Shown: positions 8,237 through 16,994, counted from the stretch's first letter. The stretch: 64,000 bases of DNA from VSJD01 sp041653875 (GCA_041653875.1 JBAZEM010000001.1:186001-250000), one strand, 5' to 3'. The notes: generated by a model from the sequence alone, not told the origin. Program-made: numbers and translations.

Positions 8237-8579
8237 CGATAGCGTGACCCTTCGGCAGATGCTCGACTATATCGAGGAAGCCATTGCCCTCGTTAAGGAC
8301 CGGACGCGCGCGGACATCGAGTCCGACCGTGTGTTCTTCCTTGCCCTGTTGAAGCTGGTCGAGATCGTCGGCGAAGCGGCCACCCGGATTTCCGAACCCA
8401 TGCAGGTATCGCACCCCGAGATTACCTGGCATGAGATCATTGGCACGCGCAACCGTTTGATTCACGGCTACGACGCCGTGGATTACAACATCCTTTGGGA
8501 TATCGTGACGGCGGACTTTCCATCGCTGGCCGCGCAGCTCAAATCGGCATTGAAGTCAACCGGCCAAGTCCGGATATGA
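8223..8579 (+). CDS. hepT: HepT-like ribonuclease toxin (DUF86/HEPN)
   Basis: A 118-residue DUF86 HEPN protein with the RNase active-site motif RNRLIHGY near residues 76-83, which fits RX4HXY exactly; the tyrosine is the residue modified by MntA in characterised type VII pairs. The N-terminal helix (QMLDYIEEAIALVKDR) and the central LLKLVEIVGEAATRIS are typical. It overlaps mntA by 14 bp and ends 7 bp before the ruvA start, so the module is probably co-transcribed with ruvA. Intact coding frames suggest that it is functional. Confidence 0.93.
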   Translation: MSRHDDSVTLRQMLDYIEEAIALVKDRTRADIESDRVFFLALLKLVEIVGEAATRISEPMQVSHPEITWHEIIGTRNRLIHGYDAVDYNILWDIVTADFPSLAAQLKSALKSTGQVRI

Positions 8580-8586
8580 GATCAAT

Positions 8587-9183
8587 ATGATCACATTCCT
8601 CGAAGGTCTGTTGGTGGAGAAGACGCCGACACGCGTGGTGTTGAGCGTCGGCGGAGTGGGCTACGAAGTTTTTGTGCCCCTGAGCAGTTTCGACCGCCTG
8701 GGCGCTCCCCCGCAAGCCTGCCGCCTGCTGACCTACGACTACATCCGCGAAGATCAGCACAGTCTCTTTGGCTTCGTGAGCGAAGCGGAGCGCAAACTGT
8801 TCGGCTTGTTGATGAGCGTCAGCGGCATCGGGCCAAAACTGGCCCTGAGCGCCTTGAGCAGTTTGACCGTGCGTGAAATTACCGGGGCCATCGCCGGCGG
8901 CGACGCCAAACGACTGAGCGGAGTGACCGGCATCGGCAAGAAAATCGCCGAGCGCATGGTGTTGGAGCTGCGCGACAAGCTCTCCGCCGCCGAGGTGCTC
9001 TCCGCCGCCGCGCCCGGCGGCGCGGATTTTGGCGGCGACCATCGCGTGCGCGATGCCGTGCTGGCGCTGATTTCCCTGGGCTATAAACAAGCCGACGCCC
9101 AGAAAATGGCGGCGGCGGTTGTGGCCGGCGGCAAGCCGGATCTTTCCGTCGAGGATATTGTCCGCAAGGCCTTGACCAGATGA
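8587..9183 (+). CDS. ruvA: Holliday junction DNA-binding protein RuvA
   Basis: RuvA tetramers bind four-way junctions and load the RuvB motor. The 198 residues show the N-terminal OB fold (MITFLEGLLVEKTPTRVVLS, VGGVGYEVFVP), two helix-hairpin-helix motifs (SGIGPKLALSAL and TGIGKKIAERM) and a C-terminal domain III (LISLGYKQADAQKMAAAV) that contacts RuvB. The length is standard. It starts 7 bp after hepT. ruvB is not found downstream: the next gene is gap, after a 200-bp repeat-bearing spacer. Confidence 0.96.
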   Translation: MITFLEGLLVEKTPTRVVLSVGGVGYEVFVPLSSFDRLGAPPQACRLLTYDYIREDQHSLFGFVSEAERKLFGLLMSVSGIGPKLALSALSSLTVREITGAIAGGDAKRLSGVTGIGKKIAERMVLELRDKLSAAEVLSAAAPGGADFGGDHRVRDAVLALISLGYKQADAQKMAAAVVAGGKPDLSVEDIVRKALTR

Positions 9184-9187
9184 TCCA

Positions 9188-9291
9188 AAAATTGCGGATC
9201 GATGATTTTTGATTGCGGATTGCGGAAATCCGATCGTCTGCGCTTGCCGTTAAAAATCCGAAATCAACAATCCGAAATCCGCAATTTCGAG
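9188..9291. repeat. Heptad inverted pair, AAATCCG family
   Basis: Inverse-orientation words (GATTTTTGATTGCGGATTGC) and direct words (AAAAATCCGAAATCAACAAT) flank a 20-30 bp core directly after ruvA. It could form a long hairpin at the 3' end of the ruv transcript. Confidence 0.75.
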
Positions 9292-9306
9292 CATTGAAAA
9301 CCGTTG

Positions 9307-9333
9307 TTGACGATTCGGCCAAGTTTCTATAAT
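9307..9333 (+). promoter_or_regulatory. Possible sigma-70 promoter of gap-pgk
   Basis: TTGACG (9307-9312) and a perfect TATAAT (9328-9333) are separated by 15 bp, 2 bp shorter than ideal. It lies 54 bp upstream of the gap start, beyond the repeat tract, and is the only good -10 box in this spacer. Confidence 0.5.
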
Positions 9334-9387
9334 GTCCGGTCGTTTTTAAGGACCTATCGGTAATCATCAAACAAGGAGGAACGGTTC

Positions 9388-10464
9388 ATGGCCATTAAAG
9401 TGGGAATCAACGGGTTCGGGCGTATCGGCCGCATGGCTTTCCAGGCTATCTGCGACCAGGGTTTGCTGGGCAAGGCGATCGACGTGGTGGCCGTGGTGGA
9501 TGTCTCCACGGATGCCGATTACTTCGCCTACCAGATGAAATACGACTCGGTGCACGGCAAATTCAAGCACGCGATTTCCACCACCAAGAGCGACGCCGCG
9601 AAGACGGAGAACGATACGCTGGTGGTCAACGGCAACAAAATCCGTTGCATCATGGCCACGAAAACCCCGGCCGAATTGCCTTGGAAAGCGCTGGGCGTGG
9701 AATACGTTCTCGAGTGCACGGGGCTTTTCACGGATTCCGAGAAAGCCAAGGGGCATCTGGCCGCCGGCGCGAAAAAGGTCATCCTCTCCGCTCCGGGCAA
9801 GGGTGAAGTCAAGTTCCTGCTCATGGGCGTGAACGAGAACGAGTACGATCCCGCCAAACATATCATCGTCTCCAACGCCTCCTGCACCACCAACTGCCTC
9901 GCGCCGGTGGTGTATGTTCTGCTGAAGGAAGGTTTCGGCATCGAGACGGGCTTGATGACCACGATTCATTCCTATACCGCGACGCAGAAGGCCGTGGACG
10001 GCCCTTCCAAGAAGGACTGGCGCGGCGGGCGCGCGGCGGCGCTGAACATCATCCCGAGCACGACCGGCGCGGCCAAGGCCGTCGGCGAAGTTTTGCCGGC
10101 GGTGAAGGGCAAACTCACCGGCATGTCCTTCCGCGTGCCCACGGCGGATGTCTCGGTGGTGGACCTGACCTTCCGCACGACGCGCGACACCTCGATCGAG
10201 GAAATCGATGCGGCCCTCAAAAAGGCGTCCACGACTTACCTGAAGAACATCCTCGGCGTGACCAATGAAGAGCTGGTCTCCACGGACTTCATTCACGATC
10301 AGCGCTCCTCGATCTATGACTCGCTGGCCACCCTGCAGAACAACCTGAAAGGCGAAAAGCGCTTCTTCAAGGTCGTGTCCTGGTACGATAACGAGTGGGG
10401 TTACTCCAACCGCCTGGTGGATTTGATCCTCCACATGGCGAAAAAGGACGGCGCGCTGAAATGA
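9388..10464 (+). CDS. gap: Glyceraldehyde-3-phosphate dehydrogenase, type I
   Basis: Converts glyceraldehyde 3-phosphate, phosphate and NAD to 1,3-bisphosphoglycerate. The Rossmann motif INGFGRIGRMAF opens the protein and the catalytic cysteine lies in SNASCTTNCLAPV. At 358 residues it is about 20 longer than usual, with the extra length spread over loops such as the SDAAKTENDTL region. C-terminal WYDNEWGYSNRLVDL is intact. AAGGAGG at 9371 precedes the ATG by 10 bp. Its TGA overlaps the ATG of pgk (ATGA), so gap and pgk form a coupled glycolytic operon. Confidence 0.97.
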   Translation: MAIKVGINGFGRIGRMAFQAICDQGLLGKAIDVVAVVDVSTDADYFAYQMKYDSVHGKFKHAISTTKSDAAKTENDTLVVNGNKIRCIMATKTPAELPWKALGVEYVLECTGLFTDSEKAKGHLAAGAKKVILSAPGKGEVKFLLMGVNENEYDPAKHIIVSNASCTTNCLAPVVYVLLKEGFGIETGLMTTIHSYTATQKAVDGPSKKDWRGGRAAALNIIPSTTGAAKAVGEVLPAVKGKLTGMSFRVPTADVSVVDLTFRTTRDTSIEEIDAALKKASTTYLKNILGVTNEELVSTDFIHDQRSSIYDSLATLQNNLKGEKRFFKVVSWYDNEWGYSNRLVDLILHMAKKDGALK

Positions 10465-11723
10465 ACAAGTTGACGGTCCGCGACGTTAATTTCAAGGGCG
10501 CGCGCGCGCTGGTGCGCGTGGATTTCAACGTGCCCATCCAGGATGGGCGCGTGGCCGACGATACCCGCATCGAAGCGGCCTTGCCGACCATCAAGTACAT
10601 CCTCGACCAGGGCGCCGCCGTGGCGCTGATGAGCCACCTGGGCCGCCCCAAGGGCGGCAAGCCTGAGCCCGCGTTCAGTCTGAAACCGGTGGCCGAGCGC
10701 CTGCAGGTATTGCTGGGACGTCCGGTAAAATTCGGGCCGGACTGTGTCGGCGCCGAAACGCTGGAGTTGGCGCGCTCTTTGAAACCGGGCGATGTGTTGC
10801 TTGTGGAAAACACCCGGTTCTATAAGGAAGAGGAGGGCAAGGTCAAGCTTGCCGATGACGTCACGGACGAGCAGAAGAAAGCCGCCAAGGCGGAGATGAA
10901 GGCCAAACAGAAGGAGTTCGCGAAGAAACTGGCCCTGCTCGGCGACGGGAATATCTACGTAAATGACGCCTTCGGCTCCGCTCACCGCGCGCATGGCTCG
11001 ACGGCGGTGGTCTGTCAGTTTTACAAAAAGAGCGTGGCCGGGTTCCTGATGGAAAAGGAAATCGATTACCTGGGCCGCGCGCTGTCCAATCCGGAGCGTC
11101 CGTTCGTGGCCATCCTCGGCGGCGCCAAGGTCAGCGACAAGGTCAACGTCATCACCAACCTGTTGGACAAGGTCAACAGCCTGATCATCGGCGGCGCCAT
11201 GGCCTATACGTTCTACCGCGCCAAGGGCTTGCCGACCGGCAAGTCCCTGGTGGAAGAGGACAAGATCGAGCTGGCCCGCGAAATTCTGGCAAAGGCCCGC
11301 GCCAAGGGCGTGAACGTGCTCTTGCCGGTGGATAACGTGATCGCCGACAAGTTCGACGCCCAGGCCCGCGCGGAAACCGTCGGCGAACAGGGCATCCGCG
11401 ATGGCTGGATGGCGCTCGATATCGGGCCGCAATCGGCCCAACTGTTTGCCGCCGAAATTGCCAAGTCCAAAACCGTGGTCTGGAACGGTCCCATGGGCTG
11501 TTTCGAAATGGCCCCGTTTGCGGCCGGCACCCTGGCGGTGGCCCAGGCGATTGCCGCGACAAAATGCCTGAGCATCATCGGCGGGGGCGACAGCGTCAGC
11601 GCCGTCAACAAGAGCGGCCTGGCCGACAAGATGACGCACATCAGCACCGGCGGCGGCGCCAGTCTGGAGTTTTTGGAAGGCAAGGAATTGCCGGGCGTGG
11701 CGGCCCTGAGCGATAAAGGGTAG
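10461..11723 (+). CDS. pgk: Phosphoglycerate kinase
   Basis: Transfers the acyl phosphate of 1,3-bisphosphoglycerate to ADP. Recognised by RALVRVDFNVP, MSHLGRPKGG, YVNDAFGSAHRAH and the C-terminal nucleotide site ISTGGGASLEFLEG. The start at 10461 overlaps the stop of gap by 4 bp. The 420 residues include a charged helical insertion of about 30 residues (from KVKLADDVTDEQ to KEFAKKLALLGD) before the NDAFG motif; such insertions occur in some PVC homologues, as far as I recall. After its stop comes a GTAG palindrome, then tpiA. Confidence 0.97.
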   Translation: MNKLTVRDVNFKGARALVRVDFNVPIQDGRVADDTRIEAALPTIKYILDQGAAVALMSHLGRPKGGKPEPAFSLKPVAERLQVLLGRPVKFGPDCVGAETLELARSLKPGDVLLVENTRFYKEEEGKVKLADDVTDEQKKAAKAEMKAKQKEFAKKLALLGDGNIYVNDAFGSAHRAHGSTAVVCQFYKKSVAGFLMEKEIDYLGRALSNPERPFVAILGGAKVSDKVNVITNLLDKVNSLIIGGAMAYTFYRAKGLPTGKSLVEEDKIELAREILAKARAKGVNVLLPVDNVIADKFDAQARAETVGEQGIRDGWMALDIGPQSAQLFAAEIAKSKTVVWNGPMGCFEMAPFAAGTLAVAQAIAATKCLSIIGGGDSVSAVNKSGLADKMTHISTGGGASLEFLEGKELPGVAALSDKG

Positions 11724-11752
11724 GAGTTTTACGCTTACGGAGGATAATCTTA

Positions 11753-11860
11753 CTGTAGCCGCGAGACGACTCTTCTACGCCCTGCGTAGCGGCTTCGCAG
11801 AGCAGGGTAGGCTCGCGTGATGGGGCGGAAAACGTCGGCCTAAACGTCCGACGGCTACAG
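11753..11860. repeat. GTAG-ended REP pair (REPIN-like)
   Basis: Begins CTGTAGCCGCGAGAC and ends GTCCGACGGCTACAG. The left arm can fold through CGCGAG/CTCGCG with a nested palindrome (CCCTGCGTAGC...GCAGAGCAGGG) between, the right arm through GTCGGAC/GGCCGAC. Each end carries the tetranucleotide GTAG typical of REPs handled by RAYT transposases. Relatives lie at 25418, 35805, 43419, 55039, 56082 and 62525. Confidence 0.85.
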
Positions 11861-11921
11861 AGAAAGCCGCCCCGCTTCGAGGTCATGGCTTGTCCAAAGT
11901 TGCGCGTGGCGCCTAACTCTT

Positions 11922-11960
11922 AACCAAGAACAAAGAACCAAGAACGCGGAACCAGGAACT
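11922..11960. repeat. Heptad tract, AAGAACC/AAGAACG family
   Basis: 7-mers CAAGAAC, AAAGAAC, CAAGAAC, GCGGAAC, CAGGAAC lead into the GTG start of tpiA, whose AGGA may be provided by the last word. Related tracts: 17236-17321, 32030-32072 and 43382-43412. Confidence 0.8.
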
Positions 11961-11965
11961 ATATT

Positions 11966-12730
11966 GTGAATGCTAATCGCAAACCGATTGTCGCGGGCAA
12001 CTGGAAGATGAACAACACTGTGGCCGAGGCTCTGGCCCTGGTTGCGGAAATAAAGCGCCAGGCGGCCGAGAGCAAGGGTGTTGAGATTGTGCTCTGTCCG
12101 CCCTTCACCGCCCTGCAGGCTGTGAGCGGCGCGATTTCCGGGACGGCTATCGGGCTGGGCGCGCAGAATATGCACTCGGAAAAAGCGGGCGCTTTTACCG
12201 GCGAGGTCTCGGCGGTCATGTTGCGCGAACTGTATTGCCACTATGTCATTATCGGCCACAGCGAGCGCCGCACGCTCTTCGGTGAAACCGATGCGGCTGT
12301 CAACCGCAAAGTCAAGACTGCCCTGGCCGGCAACCTGCGCCCGATCGTCTGTGTTGGCGAAACCCTGCAACAGCGGCAGGCGAACCAGACCGAGGCGGTC
12401 ATCCGCACCCAGGTGCTGAACGGCCTGAAAGACATTGGCGCGGACCAATTTGCCCCCATCATCATGGCCTACGAGCCGGTCTGGGCGATCGGCACCGGCA
12501 TGACGGCCTCGCCCGCGCAGGCGCAGGACGTGCATAAATTTATCCGCGGCCTGTTGCAGGAAATGGCCGGCGAACGCGTGGCGCAAGCCGTGCGCATCCA
12601 GTACGGCGGCAGTGTCAAGCCCGCCAACGCCAAGGAGTTGTTTCACCAGCCGGATATCGACGGCGGCCTGATCGGCGGCGCGGCGCTGGACGCCGATTCG
12701 TTCATGGCCATCGTGAACGCGGCGCTGTAA
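11966..12730 (+). CDS. tpiA: Triose-phosphate isomerase
   Basis: Interconverts dihydroxyacetone phosphate and glyceraldehyde 3-phosphate. The 254 residues contain all catalytic elements: Lys in VAGNWKMNN, His in IIGHSERRTLF, Glu in MAYEPVWAIGTG, and the phosphate loops YGGSVKPANA and GLIGGAALD. The start is GTG at 11966; no ATG exists in frame before the conserved N terminus. It completes the gap-pgk-tpiA run, although 240 bp of repeats separate it from pgk, so it may have its own promoter. secG follows, an order common in several bacterial phyla. Confidence 0.96.
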   Translation: MNANRKPIVAGNWKMNNTVAEALALVAEIKRQAAESKGVEIVLCPPFTALQAVSGAISGTAIGLGAQNMHSEKAGAFTGEVSAVMLRELYCHYVIIGHSERRTLFGETDAAVNRKVKTALAGNLRPIVCVGETLQQRQANQTEAVIRTQVLNGLKDIGADQFAPIIMAYEPVWAIGTGMTASPAQAQDVHKFIRGLLQEMAGERVAQAVRIQYGGSVKPANAKELFHQPDIDGGLIGGAALDADSFMAIVNAAL

Positions 12731-12740
12731 AAAATGAAAG

Positions 12741-12836
12741 AAGTCAGAATTCAGGATTCAGAATTTAGAATAATGTTTTCTGTATGGCATGCGTCTTGGC
12801 CTTTTGTTCTGTATTCTATATTCTGACTGCTGATTA
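12741..12836. repeat. Heptad inverted pair, TCAGAAT family
   Basis: Direct words AAGTCAGAATTCAGGATTCA and inverse words TGTATTCTATATTCTGACTG surround a short core right after the tpiA stop. Same word family as the arms of the three-copy element but with a different core. Confidence 0.75.
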
Positions 12837-12867
12837 CCGGAGCAGTTTTGATTTCGGTATATTTTTA

Positions 12868-13199
12868 GGGAGAATATCACTACTGTCCGGTTAAAAAAGC
12901 CTATAAATAAAGGGTTGCGTTCATTCTGTGGGACAGACTCTGCAATGCACATTAAAAAGATCAATAAAATCAGCGTTTTCCCGAATACCAAGCGATTTAA
13001 AAAGTGTAGAATCCTGTAAACAGCAACAAGGGTGTGCCATCAATTATTAAGGGTTTTTTCATACATCAACGATTTTGCCGCCACAAATTACCGTCTTTGA
13101 ATTGAAATCGGCGAAAAACATTGTTGTGATTACGCCCTTATTTTATAGGCATCAAATCATCTTTGGTAATAATTAAACCGGACACCAGTGGGAGAATAT
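12868..13199. mobile_element. MITE-like element with 9-10 bp target duplication
   Basis: An element of about 312 bp (12878-13190) has inverted ends CACTACTGTCCGGTTAAA and, from the right, CACTGGTGTCCGGTTTAA, with a second shared inner word GCCTATAAA(A)TAA. It is flanked by direct copies of GGGAGAATAT (12868-12877 and 13190-13199). No transposase is encoded. Terminal sequences and duplication length resemble IS4-superfamily insertions. The right-hand target copy forms the ribosome-binding site of secG. Confidence 0.8.
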
Positions 13200-13200
13200 T

Positions 13201-13653
13201 ATGATTTATCTCAAAGCCTTGTTGATCTTGATCGAAATTGTCAGCAGTATTCTGCTGATCGTGATTGTCCTGTTACAGCGTTCGAAGAGCGAGGGGCTGG
13301 GCTTGGCTTTCGGCTCCCAAATGGGCGAGTCGCTGTTTGGCGCGCGGGCCGGCAATGTCCTGGTGAAAGCCACAATGTGGCTTGGCATAATTTTCCTGGT
13401 CAATACGACCGTGCTGGCCAAAATTTACTCCAAGGGAACATCCCAATCCCTGATATCGGAAAGCAGTGTTCCGGAACCCTTGACGCGTAACGTACCGGTC
13501 CCCGCCGGGGCGCAGGTTCCGGTGGGGCAGACTGCCAACCAGCCTCTGGCTCCGGTTGCGCCCGCATCGCTCCCAATGACTCCGCTGGCGTCGGACTCCT
13601 CGCCGATTGTGCCGGTCAGCGTGCCTGACACCACACCCGCTCCGGCCCCTTGA
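13201..13653 (+). CDS. secG: Preprotein translocase subunit SecG
   Basis: Small membrane subunit of the SecYEG channel. Two transmembrane segments are visible (residues about 4-24 and 58-76) joined by the conserved loop LLQRSKSEGLGLAFG. The C-terminal 70 residues form a Pro/Ala/Val-rich tail, longer than in E. coli but common in PVC and related SecG proteins. The ATG at 13201 is preceded by GGGAGAAT, which is one copy of the target duplication of the MITE just upstream, so translation signals survived the insertion. Confidence 0.93.
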   Translation: MIYLKALLILIEIVSSILLIVIVLLQRSKSEGLGLAFGSQMGESLFGARAGNVLVKATMWLGIIFLVNTTVLAKIYSKGTSQSLISESSVPEPLTRNVPVPAGAQVPVGQTANQPLAPVAPASLPMTPLASDSSPIVPVSVPDTTPAPAP

Positions 13654-13743
13654 AGCGGCAATTTAGACTGTGGGCTGTAGCCTGGTAGCCCTCGGGAATA
13701 AATCCGTTCCGGCAACGTGCGTAATAGCTCTAAAGTAGTCGCC

Positions 13744-15606
13744 ATGCCAAGGCCTCTTCCCATATCGTTGAAGCGCGCCGTTTGGGTTGCTGGTGTGCTG
13801 GCCGGCATACTTCTGCTTTCTGCCTGCCGGCCCCAGGCGGGGTGCCGCCCTCAGGCTGAGCCTCTGACTTCTTCGGAACCTGCGGGTCAAACCACGTTCT
13901 ACGGGGTGGCGGAAAAAATTCGCGGGTTCGATCCGGTCAAGGCCGGCGATGTGGCCTCGGCGCTGGCGATCAGCCGGATTTACGAGGGGTTGCTTCAATA
14001 TGCCTATCTGAAACGGCCCTATGCTGTCGAGCCGTGTCTGGCCGCCGCCTTGCCGCAGGTCTCGCCGGATGCGCTTACCTATACTTTTCCCATTCGCCGC
14101 GGCATTTATTTTCAAGACGATCCCTGCTTCACCGCCACCCAGGGCCGCGGACGCGAATTGACCGCCGCCGATTTTGTCTATGCCGTCAAACGGGTTGCCG
14201 ATCTCAAAACAGGCTCGACGGGATTCTGGGTATTCAACGACCGGATTGCGGGGCTTGATGAATTTCGCGCCGCTTCCGCCGGCGACAAGCCGACCGATTA
14301 CAGCCTGCCGGTGGAAGGCTTGAGTGCGCCGGACGACTATACCTTCCAAATCCGGCTCAAGCGGCCTTATCCGCAACTGCTCTGGATCATGACCATGCAT
14401 TACACGTTTGCCGTGCCGCGCGAGGCCGTGAATTTTTACGGCGCGGACTTTGTCAACCATCCGGTGGGCACGGGGCCTTACGTGCTGAAGTCGTGGAAAA
14501 AGAATCACCGGATGGAATACGCGCGCAATCCCAAGTGGGCGCAGACCGGCCGGATCGAGCGCTACCCGGCCGAGGGTTCGCCGGACGATGCCGCGCAAGG
14601 CCTCTTGGCGGATGCCGGCAAACCTTTGCCCATGGTTGACCGCGTGGTGCAGTATGTCGTCGAGGATACATCCACGGGGTGGTTTATGTTCCTCAAGGGC
14701 CAGTTGGAGATGTCCGGCATCTCGCGCGACAATTGGAATGCCGTGATTTCAGCCAACAAGTCCTTGAATAACGACCTGGCCGCCAAGGGCATCCGCATGT
14801 TCGCTTCCCCGGTGATGGAGACTTTTTATATCGGGTTTAACATGGATGATCCCATCGTGGGCCCTAACAAGCGCCTGCGCCAGGCTTTGACCTGCGCCTT
14901 CAACTCGGACACCTATATTCGCTTCTATAATAACCGCGTTATCCGCGCCAAGAGTCCCGTTCCGCCCGGCATCGCCGGGTTCGAGCACCAGTCCACGCCG
15001 TACCCCTTTGACCTGATCCGTGCCCGCAGTTTGCTTGCGGAAGCGGGCTATCCCGGCGGCAAGGATCCCGGCACCGGACGTCGTCTCAAGCTGAGCATCG
15101 ACCTGGGCAACGCCAGCGATCCCGAAGTGCGCGCCGCCGTGGAATTATTCGCCGATTTCATGGGGCAGATCGGCGTCGTGATTACGCCGATCTACAATAA
15201 TTGGCCGGCTTTTCTCGAACGCATGGAGCGGCGCCAGGCGCAATTGTTCCGGCTGGGTTGGGTCGCGGATTATCCCGACGCCGAAAACTTTCTCCAGCTT
15301 TTTTATGGCCCCAACAGTTCGCCGGGCCCCAACCACAGCAATTACAACAACAAGGAGTTCGACGCGCTTTATGAGCAAGTGCGGGTCATGCCGGAGTCGC
15401 CGGAACGCACCGCGCTCTATCGCCGGATGGCGGCCATGGTGGTCGAGGACTGCCCCTGGATTTTCGAACAGCACCCGCTTTCCTACGCGCTGACCCACGC
15501 CTGGTTGAAGAATTACAAACCCCACGACTTCCCCTACGGCATGGGCAAATATTACGCCATCGACACCGAGGCGCGCCGGGCCTGGCAAACGCAAGAAAAC
15601 CCCTGA
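13744..15606 (+). CDS. Peptide ABC transporter substrate-binding lipoprotein (OppA/DppA family)
   Basis: A 620-residue extracytoplasmic solute-binding protein, family 5. The signal peptide ends in a lipobox, LLLSAC, so the protein should be a lipoprotein. The family-5 core is visible from FYGVAEKIRGFDPVKAGDVA through TAADFVYAVKRV, HPVGTGPYVLKSWKKNHRME to LFRLGWVADYPDAENFLQLF. I chose the ATG at 13744; a GTG at 13717 would add nine residues before the signal peptide. No permease or ATPase genes follow, so partners are elsewhere. Between lipobox and domain the sequence RPQAGCRPQAEP is a short duplication. Confidence 0.9.
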   Translation: MPRPLPISLKRAVWVAGVLAGILLLSACRPQAGCRPQAEPLTSSEPAGQTTFYGVAEKIRGFDPVKAGDVASALAISRIYEGLLQYAYLKRPYAVEPCLAAALPQVSPDALTYTFPIRRGIYFQDDPCFTATQGRGRELTAADFVYAVKRVADLKTGSTGFWVFNDRIAGLDEFRAASAGDKPTDYSLPVEGLSAPDDYTFQIRLKRPYPQLLWIMTMHYTFAVPREAVNFYGADFVNHPVGTGPYVLKSWKKNHRMEYARNPKWAQTGRIERYPAEGSPDDAAQGLLADAGKPLPMVDRVVQYVVEDTSTGWFMFLKGQLEMSGISRDNWNAVISANKSLNNDLAAKGIRMFASPVMETFYIGFNMDDPIVGPNKRLRQALTCAFNSDTYIRFYNNRVIRAKSPVPPGIAGFEHQSTPYPFDLIRARSLLAEAGYPGGKDPGTGRRLKLSIDLGNASDPEVRAAVELFADFMGQIGVVITPIYNNWPAFLERMERRQAQLFRLGWVADYPDAENFLQLFYGPNSSPGPNHSNYNNKEFDALYEQVRVMPESPERTALYRRMAAMVVEDCPWIFEQHPLSYALTHAWLKNYKPHDFPYGMGKYYAIDTEARRAWQTQENP

Positions 15607-15657
15607 AAAGCGGGCGGCCAGCAATTGTAATTATGACGTTCTGCCGTCAGCGAACAT

Positions 15658-15779
15658 GTCATCCCGAGCGAAGTCGAGGGATCTCCGTTTATGCGCAACA
15701 CGTTTAAAAAGAGATTCTTCGACTTTCCGCCACAGGCGGACCCGCCTCTGGAGGGCGCTTCGCTCTGCTCAGAATGACA
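15658..15779. repeat. Palindromic dispersed repeat (GTCATCCCGAGCG type)
   Basis: Starts GTCATCCCGAGCGAAGTCGA and ends CTCTGCTCAGAATGAC, with inner CCGCCACAGGCGGACCCGCC. Part of the same word set recurs inverted at about 25497-25570. Such repeats are widespread in environmental genomes. A further 9-bp-period tract (AACGCAAAG words) lies at about 15808-15843. Confidence 0.7.
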
Positions 15780-15911
15780 AACCAATGCGAAACCTCCGCA
15801 ACTCAAAGAGTTTAACCGCAAAGAACGCAAAGATCGCATAGAAAACAAGAATATTGAGCCTCTTAATGGAAGTTACCGGGGCGGAACTGCGTTTTTCTTG
15901 CGCCGGCCTAT

Positions 15912-16973
15912 TTATGACGGGATAAAATTTTCGCGGCCGGTGAGGGCCAGGATGGTTTCGGCGATCAGCGCGACGGTGGCATCCAGGTCGCGCAGCGAGA
16001 CGATCTCCACGGGGCTGTGCATGTAGCGGTTCGGCACGCTGACCAGCGCCGCGGCACAGCCGCCGCGCGAAAGTTGCATGGCGTTGGCGTCGGTCCCGGT
16101 GCCGCGCGGCTCGGCCTGCATCTGGAACTTGATTTTCTTGCGGCGGGCGGTGTCGCAGAGCAGTTGCCCCAGCACGGGATTGATGTTGGCGCCGCGGTGC
16201 AGAATGGGGCCCTTGCCCAGCGCAATGTCGCCGACTTTCTTGGGGTCTCCACCCGGGTAATCCGAGGTGAAGCCCACATCCACGGCAATGCCGATGTCCG
16301 GATTAACATGATAAGCGCTGGTAATGGCGCCGCGCAGGCCGATTTCTTCCTGCACGGTGGATACCGCGAAGACGGCCACGTTCAGCTTTTTGCGCCGCAA
16401 GGCGCCCAGTGTTTCCGTCACGACCCAGGCGCCGATGCGATCGTCGAAGGCGCGCGAGGATACCAGCTCGTTTTTCAATTCGATGAAGTCCGGCGTGACG
16501 ACCACCGAATCGCCCACCGCCACCGATTTCAGGGCATCCGCCTTGTTCCTGGCGCCGATATCGATCCAGAGGTCCTCCAGCTTGACACCCTTGTCGCGCT
16601 CGGCCGCCTCCAGCAGATGGATCGGTTTGCGGCCGATGACGCCATAGACCGGTCCTTTTGAGGTGCTGATGCACACGCGCTGGCCGACGGCGACCAGCGG
16701 GTCCCAGCCGCCGATGGCCGCAAAGAATATGAAACCTTTATCGTCAATGTGGGTAATCATCAGCCCGATTTCATCCACGTGGCCGGCCAGCATGACCTTG
16801 ATCCGGGCCTTTTCGTTCAGCGCCCCGATCAGGTTCCCATGGACGTCCCCGGCGACCCGGTCCGCGGCGTTTTGCATCCGGGCGCGAATAATTTTTTGAG
16901 CGGGCACTTCGAATCCCGAGGGGGAGGGTTGTTTCATCAGACTTTTCAAAAAAGCCAGCGCATCAGCATTCAT
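15912..16973 (-). CDS. M42 family metallo-aminopeptidase (FrvX/TET type)
   Basis: A 353-residue cocatalytic metallopeptidase of family M42, which forms cytosolic TET-like complexes and trims peptides. Metal-ligand motifs are present: AGHVDEIGLM, SRAFDDRIGAW, TVQEEIGLRGA, AVDVGFTSD and the C-terminal NRYMHSPVE. The start at 16973 has AAGGA about 6 bp upstream and begins MNADALAFLKSL; the longer open frame reads through heptad repeats and is not coding. It is oriented against the lipoprotein gene and divergent from gpmI. Confidence 0.94.
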   Translation of the reverse strand: MNADALAFLKSLMKQPSPSGFEVPAQKIIRARMQNAADRVAGDVHGNLIGALNEKARIKVMLAGHVDEIGLMITHIDDKGFIFFAAIGGWDPLVAVGQRVCISTSKGPVYGVIGRKPIHLLEAAERDKGVKLEDLWIDIGARNKADALKSVAVGDSVVVTPDFIELKNELVSSRAFDDRIGAWVVTETLGALRRKKLNVAVFAVSTVQEEIGLRGAITSAYHVNPDIGIAVDVGFTSDYPGGDPKKVGDIALGKGPILHRGANINPVLGQLLCDTARRKKIKFQMQAEPRGTGTDANAMQLSRGGCAAALVSVPNRYMHSPVEIVSLRDLDATVALIAETILALTGRENFIPS

Positions 16974-16994
16974 GGATGGTCCTTGGTTCGATAT

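Noticed and set aside
10401..11639. Minus-strand open frame of 412 codons opposite pgk
   Set aside because: Antisense shadow of pgk caused by high third-position GC; no domain and no start signals.
12758..12991. Small minus-strand gene of 77 codons with a hydrophobic start
   Set aside because: It straddles the edge of the MITE and the heptad repeat, and its C-terminal part is translated repeat.
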